Assembly (NCBI GenBank): GCA_013329165.1
Contig: DUKV01000041.1
Location: 1-50,080, forward strand
Length of the DNA: 50,080 bases
DNA from: Methanocalculus sp.
GTDB taxonomy: Archaea; Halobacteriota; Methanomicrobia; Methanomicrobiales; Methanocorpusculaceae
Direction of reading: 5' to 3'
Shown here: one piece after another, positions 44,908 through 50,080 of the stretch
Numbering within the stretch: the first letter of the stretch is position 1
Layout of the letters: each line of letters begins with the position of its first letter
Position numbers and translations under genes: made by a program
Notes under the pieces: generated by a model
Database searches by the model: none
Told to the model about the DNA's origin: nothing
What the model saw: the letters and a program-made list of their open reading frames with translations, nothing else

Positions 44908-45862
44908 CGCCATCGTCGTTTCAACAATTATCGCAGGAGCGATCATCACATTCCTCCTCTCAAGGGTCTGGGATGAACTCCTGATAACGGCGCAGGAGGC
45001 AGATCCACGATATCTTCTTCTCGCGCTCATCATCTGCCTGCTCGCATGGTATCTCAGGGGGGCACGGTACCGGTATATTCTTCTTCGTCTCTCTGTGCTG
45101 GTGGGGATCGTCTTTTCAACCGCCTGTATCTTCGTCTCCCAGACGGCAAACCTGATCGTCCCTGCACGGCTTGGGGATCTGATCCGGCTCCTCATCCTCA
45201 AACATGAGAAGAAGACGACCTATACCATCGGCTTCTCCTCGGTTCTCACCGAGCGGGTCTTTGATATTCTCACCATTGCCCTGCTTGGTGCGATTGCGCT
45301 GCCCTTTGTTGTTGGCCAGGAACCATGGTTTTCAATGCTGATCGGATCTGTTCTTCTCCTTGGTCTTCTCTTCTTTCTTCTCCTCATGTATTCGGGGAGA
45401 TTTTCATCAGAGAACCGGATAGTGGCAAAAGTGATCGAGATCCTCTCCCAGATCCGATCCGTCTCACAGACACCGCAGGCACTCATCTATCTTATCCTCT
45501 CTTCGATCGTCATCTGGATAATCGACTGCCTTGTCTGTCTGATGGTTGCACTGATGTTCGGTGAGCCTGTTTCGTTCATGGTGGTGGTCCTTGCGATCGT
45601 CATCGGTAATCTGGTGAAGGCGGTTCCGATTACACCTGGCGGGATCGGAACCTATGAGCTGGCGCTTGCCATGACCTTTGAGCTTGCCGGGGTTTCAGCA
45701 AGCGCTGCGGTTCTGATCGCCATCATCGATCATCTCATCAAGAATCTGGTGACCCTTGCGGGGGGCGTCATCTCCATCTATTATTTTGGAGACTGGACGG
45801 TCTCTCTCCTGAAGCGGGCATATTCAGAGGATATCAGGAAGGAGATCTATGATCGGCATTGA
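44891..45862 (+). CDS. Lysylphosphatidylglycerol synthase/UPF0104-type flippase-like membrane protein
   Basis: A 323-residue membrane protein with about eight hydrophobic helices and the family-typical ending VPITPGGIGTYELALAMTFELAGVSASAAV. NLIVPARLGDLIRLLIL is another conserved block. This is the membrane domain found at the C-terminus of AglD and in MprF relatives; related domains flip lipid-linked sugars or aminoacyl lipids. It overlaps the GT2 gene by 17 bp and the DUF2298 gene by 14 bp. Confidence 0.85.
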   Translation: MLRKISAIVVSTIIAGAIITFLLSRVWDELLITAQEADPRYLLLALIICLLAWYLRGARYRYILLRLSVLVGIVFSTACIFVSQTANLIVPARLGDLIRLLILKHEKKTTYTIGFSSVLTERVFDILTIALLGAIALPFVVGQEPWFSMLIGSVLLLGLLFFLLLMYSGRFSSENRIVAKVIEILSQIRSVSQTPQALIYLILSSIVIWIIDCLVCLMVALMFGEPVSFMVVVLAIVIGNLVKAVPITPGGIGTYELALAMTFELAGVSASAAVLIAIIDHLIKNLVTLAGGVISIYYFGDWTVSLLKRAYSEDIRKEIYDRH

Positions 45863-47846
45863 GGTGCAGATACAAACTGTTCTCCTCTGGATTGCGATGC
45901 TGAAGCTCCTCCAGATAGCCCTCTATCCCTCTCTCAGAAAGACACTTGGGGATCTTGCATATCCCCTCTCCTACCCCCTCTCACTCCTCTGCTTCTCACT
46001 CATATCCTGGTACCTTGGTCTTCTTCATCTCCCGGTAGCCATTACCGCAGTCCTGTTTGTTCTTCTGTCTGCCCTGATGGTGGTGAGGGGGGAGTACAGG
46101 TGGTCCGATCTGAAGCCGCAGCTCATCTGGGATGGCGCATTTCTCGTTGGCTTTCTCTCTCTCCTCTGGGTTCGTTTCTGCAATCCGGCAATCTCCTTTG
46201 CCGAGAAGTTTATGGATCATGCCTTTCTTGCCTCGGTGATGAGAAACCCGGTCGTTCCTCCTCTGGATCCCTGGTTTGCGGGCGGCGATCTCTCGGTCTA
46301 TTATTATCTCGGCCACTGGTTCTCCGGAGTTCTGGGGATTGTTGTCGGGGGTGAATCATCGGTTATCTTCAACCTGATGCTCCCGACCATTGCAGGGATG
46401 GCCGTTGTATCGGCGGTTGCATGTGGATACCTGCTGCTCCCACGATACCGCTGGCTCCCTGCGATCATTCTCATACTCCCAAATCCTGCCTTTCTCTGGC
46501 ATCTGATCGCTCGCACACCGCCGGCCTCGATACCATGGGAGAGTACCCGGGTTATCGCCGGAACCATCAATGAATATCCCCTATTCTCTTTCTTCTGGGG
46601 GGATCCGCATGCGCATATCCTCGGTATCTTCAACCAGATCCTCTTTGTCACCCTCTGCCTGGTGATGTACCTCAGGTATGGCGATCTGGATATGAGGGAA
46701 CGATGTATCCTGGCTGCCCTTCCTGCCCTGTCACTTGGGACGATGCCGGGACTGAACTCCTGGGATGTCCTCCTGTATGCCCCCCTCTACTGTGGTCTGG
46801 CCCTCCTCACAGGAATCCGGTATGCAAAGCAGGATCCTCGATCCTGGCTCCCGCTCCTGCTGGTGCCGCCGCTCTCCATTCTTGCCTATGCACCGCTCCT
46901 CCTCTCCATCAAGGGTTCAGGTATCCTTGGCATAGGAATCGTACCTGAAGGAAGTGTGATCACCTCGTTCCTTCTTGTCCATGGATTCTTCATCGCACTT
47001 TTTCTTCTCTATGGGCGGCGCGAGCTCTTCCGATCCCCGTGGCTTCTTGTCATTCCGGTTTTGGGATATCTTATCGGATACGGAGCAGCAGGCGTTGCCA
47101 TTCTTGCAGCTCTCCTGATCGCACTGCGGCGGGAGTGGAGGGGGGAAGAGATCCTGGCGATTGCCGGGCTTCTGGTCATCACCTTCTGTGAGTTCATCTA
47201 CCTGAAGGATGGCATGGGTGCTGACTATTTCCGGATGAATACAGTCTTCAAATTCTATATGGGCGCCTGGGTGATGATGGGGCTTGCTGCCACCGTCATC
47301 GCCGGCCGCTGGTTCTCATCTCTCCAACTACCGCACGCTATCCCCTCGTCTCTGAAATGGGTCTGTATCTTCGGAGTGGTGATCTGCCTTCTCCTGATCC
47401 CTGTCTTTACACCACTCACCTATGGCTATGGGTCAGGCACCCTCGATGGCGCCGCCTGGCTCTCCGAACAGCACCCTGGCGATGCAGCGGCAATACGGTA
47501 TCTGGGTTCTCTTGAAGGAGATCTCAGGATTGTTGAGGCTGTTGGTGAAGATTACACCTATGCCGGCCGTATATCCTCGTTTACCGGCATCCCGACATTA
47601 CTTGGCTGGCCGGGGCATGAGGTGGTCTGGCGATCAGATGAGGATGGGTGGTATAGCAGAAGGATTGCCGATACGCGGGCAATATATGAGGATCCTGAGA
47701 GGAGCCCGGTGCTTCTTCAGGAATATGGGATCACCCATCTTGTTGTCGGGGCGTTTGAAGAAGAGCGCTACCGGGTCCAACTCCCTGAAGAGGGTCTCAT
47801 TCTCCTGGTTGATGAGGGGGGTACAGCGATCTACCAGGTAGTCTGA
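45849..47846 (+). CDS. DUF2298 (YYY-type) multispanning membrane protein
   Basis: A 665-residue membrane protein with about 14 hydrophobic segments and the signature GGDLSVYYYLGHWFSGVLG that defines the family of archaeal and Chloroflexi DUF2298 proteins. FFWGDPHAHILGIFNQILF is a second conserved block with acidic and His residues likely in an active site, as in GT-C glycosyltransferases. The final 130 residues are soluble. It ends the operon FAD oxidoreductase - GT2 - flippase - DUF2298. A role as lipid-linked-sugar transferase to an envelope target is inferred. Confidence 0.85.
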   Translation: MIGIEVQIQTVLLWIAMLKLLQIALYPSLRKTLGDLAYPLSYPLSLLCFSLISWYLGLLHLPVAITAVLFVLLSALMVVRGEYRWSDLKPQLIWDGAFLVGFLSLLWVRFCNPAISFAEKFMDHAFLASVMRNPVVPPLDPWFAGGDLSVYYYLGHWFSGVLGIVVGGESSVIFNLMLPTIAGMAVVSAVACGYLLLPRYRWLPAIILILPNPAFLWHLIARTPPASIPWESTRVIAGTINEYPLFSFFWGDPHAHILGIFNQILFVTLCLVMYLRYGDLDMRERCILAALPALSLGTMPGLNSWDVLLYAPLYCGLALLTGIRYAKQDPRSWLPLLLVPPLSILAYAPLLLSIKGSGILGIGIVPEGSVITSFLLVHGFFIALFLLYGRRELFRSPWLLVIPVLGYLIGYGAAGVAILAALLIALRREWRGEEILAIAGLLVITFCEFIYLKDGMGADYFRMNTVFKFYMGAWVMMGLAATVIAGRWFSSLQLPHAIPSSLKWVCIFGVVICLLLIPVFTPLTYGYGSGTLDGAAWLSEQHPGDAAAIRYLGSLEGDLRIVEAVGEDYTYAGRISSFTGIPTLLGWPGHEVVWRSDEDGWYSRRIADTRAIYEDPERSPVLLQEYGITHLVVGAFEEERYRVQLPEEGLILLVDEGGTAIYQVV

Positions 47847-47863
47847 TCGCTCTTGCAGACGAA

Positions 47864-47871
47864 CCTTTATC
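47864..47871 (+). promoter_or_regulatory. Probable TATA box of the rpl7ae operon
   Basis: CCTTTATC stands about 100 bp before rpl7ae. Transcription would start near 47893, giving a leader of about 78 nt that contains the K-turn-like hairpin. Confidence 0.45.
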
Positions 47872-47928
47872 CCCCTTCTCTGTGTAATAATATGGTTACG
47901 CCAGCATCGGTTCTTATACCGCTGATGA

Positions 47929-47964
47929 GTGATGAAGGAGGAGCCAGTCTTCTCCTGAATGAGG
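47929..47964 (+). promoter_or_regulatory. K-turn-like leader element of rpl7ae
   Basis: The leader contains box-C-like GTGATGA (47929-47935) and box-D-like CTGA (47955-47958). Between them AGGAGGAG (47936-47943) pairs with CTTCTCCT (47949-47956), with one G-U pair and a 5-nt loop. The GA at 47934-47935 then faces GA at 47957-47958, the tandem sheared G-A arrangement of a kink-turn; the outer helix is weak (about two pairs). L7Ae binds kink-turns and represses its own mRNA this way in other archaea. The Shine-Dalgarno GAGGTGAG (47961-47968) is immediately downstream and could be masked. Confidence 0.5.
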
Positions 47965-47970
47965 TGAGCT

Positions 47971-48339
47971 ATGTCAAAGATGTACCAACAGTTTGAAGTC
48001 CCAGAAGAGCTTCAGAACAATGCGCTTGAAGCCCTAGAACTTGCACGGGACACCGGAAAGATTAAGAAAGGATCCAATGAAGCAACAAAAGCGATTGAGC
48101 GCGGTATTGCTCAGCTTGTTCTGATCGGCAGTGACGTAGAGCCCGAAGAGATCGTGATGCATCTCCCGCCACTCTGCGCAGAGAAGCAGATCCCGTTTAT
48201 TTTCATTAACAAACAGGCTGAGATCGGCGCCGCCTGCGGCCTTGATGTCGGATCAGCTGCTGTTGCAATCGTCAAATCCGGAAAAGGCAAGGATATTGTC
48301 GAAGAGCTTGTGAAACAGGTTGAAGCACTGAGAGGCTGA
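47971..48339 (+). CDS. rpl7ae: 50S ribosomal protein L7Ae
   Basis: A 122-residue protein that binds kink-turns in rRNA, box C/D and H/ACA guide RNAs and RNase P. Blocks [37 protein letters not shown] and VGSAAVAIV are highly conserved. The ATG follows GAGGTGAG with correct spacing. It starts the usual archaeal operon rpl7ae-rps28e-rpl24e-ndk and the leader shows a K-turn-like hairpin, so autoregulation is likely. Confidence 0.97.
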   Translation: MSKMYQQFEVPEELQNNALEALELARDTGKIKKGSNEATKAIERGIAQLVLIGSDVEPEEIVMHLPPLCAEKQIPFIFINKQAEIGAACGLDVGSAAVAIVKSGKGKDIVEELVKQVEALRG

Positions 48340-48346
48340 GTCTTCT

Positions 48347-48556
48347 ATGGCTGATAATGGAACGCCGGCAGAAGTCATTGAAGTGATTGGTCTCACAGGG
48401 ATGCACGGAGAGGCATCCCAGGTGAAGTGCCGTATCCTTGATGGCCCAAACAAGGGGCGGATCATCACCCGGAATACATTCGGGCCGATCCGTGAGGGAG
48501 ATATCCTGATGCTCCTTGAGACGGAACGTGAAGCAAAGAAGCTATCGAGGCGGTGA
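48347..48556 (+). CDS. rps28e: 30S ribosomal protein S28e
   Basis: A 69-residue ribosomal protein. The sequence reads [19 protein letters not shown] with the signature [20 protein letters not shown], the S28e pattern specific to archaea and eukaryotes. It follows rpl7ae by 7 bp and precedes rpl24e by 5 bp. Confidence 0.96.
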   Translation: MADNGTPAEVIEVIGLTGMHGEASQVKCRILDGPNKGRIITRNTFGPIREGDILMLLETEREAKKLSRR

Positions 48557-48561
48557 AGCCG

Positions 48562-48753
48562 ATGGTTGAGAAGTATACCTGCAGTTTCTGCGGAGAAGGA
48601 CTCGAGCCAGGAACCGGCAAACTCTTTGTACGGAAAGATGGTGCAGTCTTTTATTTCTGCTCCTCCAAGTGCCAGAGCAACTACCGGCTCCGCAGGGTCC
48701 CGCGCCGTGTCGAGTGGACTGCAATGGGCCGCAAGGCCCGTGGCAAGGAGTGA
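48562..48753 (+). CDS. rpl24e: 50S ribosomal protein L24e
   Basis: A 63-residue zinc-ribbon ribosomal protein. Zinc ligands are C7-x2-C10 (TCSFCGEG) and C32-x3-C36 (FCSSKC). The start at ATG 48562 gives the usual [12 protein letters not shown]-terminus; a GTG at 48553 would add three residues and overlap rps28e. ndk follows after 7 bp. Confidence 0.95.
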   Translation: MVEKYTCSFCGEGLEPGTGKLFVRKDGAVFYFCSSKCQSNYRLRRVPRRVEWTAMGRKARGKE

Positions 48754-48760
48754 GTCTCCA

Positions 48761-49210
48761 ATGGAGCGCTCCTTTGTGATGGTCAAGCCCGATGGTGTCC
48801 AGCGCGGACTGGTCGGTGAGATCATCTCCCGCTTTGAGAAGAAAGGTCTGAAACTGGTCGCAGCCCGCCTTGAGGCGCTTCCAGACGATCGTGTTCAGGA
48901 ACAGTACCGGGAACACCTTGAGAAGCCGTTCTTCCCGGGCCTGAAGGCCTATATCACAAGCGGACCTGTCTTCCTGATGGTCTGGGAAGGAAAGAATGTT
49001 GTCCCTGTTGTCAGGCTTGTCGTTGGTGCAACCAATCCGGCAGAGGCGCTTCCAGGCACTATCCGTGGAGATTTCGCCCTTGATATCGGAAGAAATGTGA
49101 TCCATGCATCAGATTCTGATGTATCGGCAGAACGCGAGATTGCAATCCATTTTAAAGAGGCCGATCTCGTCGGCTATTCTGCTCTTGCAGAACCAATGAT
49201 CTACGAATAA
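48761..49210 (+). CDS. ndk: Nucleoside diphosphate kinase
   Basis: A 149-residue enzyme that balances nucleoside triphosphates by a phospho-histidine intermediate. H115 in RNVIHASDS is the active-site residue; [16 protein letters not shown] is the conserved N-terminus. The usual NxxHGSDS has Ala in place of Gly here. It ends the ribosomal protein operon; a T7 run at 49233-49239 lies shortly after the stop and is a likely terminator. A longer frame starting at 48566 is a shadow of rpl24e. Confidence 0.97.
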   Translation: MERSFVMVKPDGVQRGLVGEIISRFEKKGLKLVAARLEALPDDRVQEQYREHLEKPFFPGLKAYITSGPVFLMVWEGKNVVPVVRLVVGATNPAEALPGTIRGDFALDIGRNVIHASDSDVSAEREIAIHFKEADLVGYSALAEPMIYE

Positions 49211-49232
49211 TTCCAGAATCACCTTCACACTC

Positions 49233-49239
49233 TTTTTTT
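49233..49239 (+). terminator. T-rich terminator after ndk
   Basis: A run of seven T residues stands 22 bp beyond the ndk stop, before the separate marC promoter region, and would end the rpl7ae-ndk transcript. Confidence 0.5.
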
Positions 49240-49283
49240 CGACCCACAATTAGTTTAAGGAAGAAGGATCTACACATTCCTTG

Positions 49284-49934
49284 ATGGCTGATCTACTGAC
49301 CTTTATCCTGTTGTCATTCTCATCCATCTTCATTGTCATCAACCCGCTTGCCGTCACGCTCATCTATGTGACTCTGACCGACTCGATGGATGCAGCTGCA
49401 CGGTTCAGGGTGGCATATGAGGCAAACCGTGTTGCACTTGTGGTAATCCTGGTCTTCGCTGTGGCCGGAGGTGCGATACTCCAGCTCTTTGGTATCTCCC
49501 TTGAGGCATTCCGCATTGCTGGCGGTCTTCTCCTCTTTGGAATCGGTATGGAGATGGTGTACGCGAAGACTTCACGGACAAAGATGACGGCTACCGAGAA
49601 ATATGAAGGGATAGATACCGATGATATCGGCCTGGTTCCTCTTGCGATCCCGATGATAGCCGGTCCCGGGACGATCACGACCGTCATTGTGCTGATGAAC
49701 GAGTCACAGGATTTTGGAGTCATAGCAATGGGTGCTATTCTGGTCCTCTGCCTTCTCGTCATTCTGGTGAATTATTATATGATGAAGAATGCTGATATAA
49801 TCACAAAATATGTCGGGCCGCGGGAGTACCGTGTCATTGGCAGGCTGATGGGTATGATGCTGATCGCAATTGCTGTTCAGTTCGTCATTACCGGACTTCG
49901 GCAGGCGTTCCCGATTCTTCTTGGAGGTCTATAG
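49284..49934 (+). CDS. MarC family membrane protein
   Basis: A 216-residue membrane protein with six hydrophobic segments. The N-terminal FSSIFIVINPLAVTLIYVTL and the central LAIPMIAGPGTITTVIVLMN are the two repeated blocks of MarC proteins. The physiological substrate is unknown; the name comes from an antibiotic-resistance locus but MarC itself is not a proven pump. The ATG at 49284 follows a TTG one codon earlier. A TATA-like TTAGTTTAAG sits about 30 bp upstream, so the leader is short. The next gene starts directly after the stop. Confidence 0.9.
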   Translation: MADLLTFILLSFSSIFIVINPLAVTLIYVTLTDSMDAAARFRVAYEANRVALVVILVFAVAGGAILQLFGISLEAFRIAGGLLLFGIGMEMVYAKTSRTKMTATEKYEGIDTDDIGLVPLAIPMIAGPGTITTVIVLMNESQDFGVIAMGAILVLCLLVILVNYYMMKNADIITKYVGPREYRVIGRLMGMMLIAIAVQFVITGLRQAFPILLGGL

Positions 49935-50080
49935 ATGGTACACATTGACAGTTTTGATCTCTTCTTCCTCTTCATGGGCGTCTGCATGATTATCGGTGCA
50001 GTTATCGTTGGACTGATGACACTTGGGTATGAGATTGTGTTTGCTCCAGTTCTCCTCTTTATCATCGCGATGGTCATTGC
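49935..50080 (+). CDS. Partial small membrane protein gene
   Basis: An open frame starting at the ATG immediately after the marC stop and running off the right edge. The 48 visible residues begin MVHIDSFDLFFLFMGVC and comprise two hydrophobic helices separated by the short loop LGYEIVFAP. I do not recognise a family from this fragment. Because no gap separates it from marC, it is probably cotranscribed with it. Confidence 0.6.
   Translation, partial: MVHIDSFDLFFLFMGVCMIIGAVIVGLMTLGYEIVFAPVLLFIIAMVI

Noticed and set aside
48566..48760. Long N-terminal extension of the ndk frame
   Set aside because: It runs out of frame through rpl24e; the standard Ndk N-terminus begins at ATG 48761.

Overview
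The window is a chromosomal segment of a methanogenic archaeon, most probably of the order Methanomicrobiales (genus not resolved). The evidence is an FwdF polyferredoxin, formyltransferase (Ftr), a methanogenesis-marker-11 protein, the coenzyme B chain-elongation genes aksA/D/E/F, archaeal-type PheST, TrpS, EndA, EF-1alpha, L7Ae, S28e and L24e, a DUF3821 surface protein, a PGF-CTERM-like surface protein and an archaeal CobT/CobZ/CobS set. Genes are tightly packed with many ATGA or TGATG stop/start overlaps. I see no tRNA or rRNA gene, insertion sequence, phage gene or CRISPR array.

Layout. 1-2.6 kb: divergent fwdF and ftr (first steps of CO2 reduction) around a 464-bp regulatory gap. 2.8-10.5 kb: eight overlapping genes, mmp11 - radical SAM - TPP enzyme - aksA - aksD - aksE - Cys-rich unknown - aksF. 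The aks genes make 2-oxosuberate for coenzyme B; the four others are candidates for the later, poorly assigned steps. This is the most interesting locus here. 10.5-18.1 kb: endonuclease IV, a surface beta-propeller, then endA-trpS-pheS-pheT. 18.1-23.2 kb: hisF, an AhcY-family hydrolase, an OGG-type glycosylase, and a 695-aa protein combining a degenerate N6-methyltransferase-like region, an HsdS-like region and an Rx5H (HEPN-type) motif.

23.2-36.5 kb: a lipoprotein, a two-helix membrane protein, tandem phenylacetate-CoA ligases with an ACT protein, a DUF1538 membrane pair with a PII-like sensor, a hexulose-phosphate synthase/RraA fusion, a nitroreductase, the DUF3821 protein, a coupled amidotransferase - Cys-cluster protein - TraB set, and the cobalamin genes cobT / cobZ-cobS. 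36.5-42.9 kb: a small CxxCxxC protein, tuf-rpsJ, an Agl23-like membrane protein, and cetZ with a membrane-anchored coiled-coil partner. 42.9-47.8 kb: an envelope-glycan-like operon (FAD oxidoreductase, GT2, flippase-like protein, DUF2298). 47.9-50.1 kb: rpl7ae-rps28e-rpl24e-ndk, whose leader carries a K-turn-like hairpin beside the ribosome binding site, then marC and a truncated membrane protein gene.

All product calls come from reading motifs and recalling families; no database search was run. Start codons were chosen from Shine-Dalgarno spacing, overlaps and TATA positions and are flagged where uncertain.
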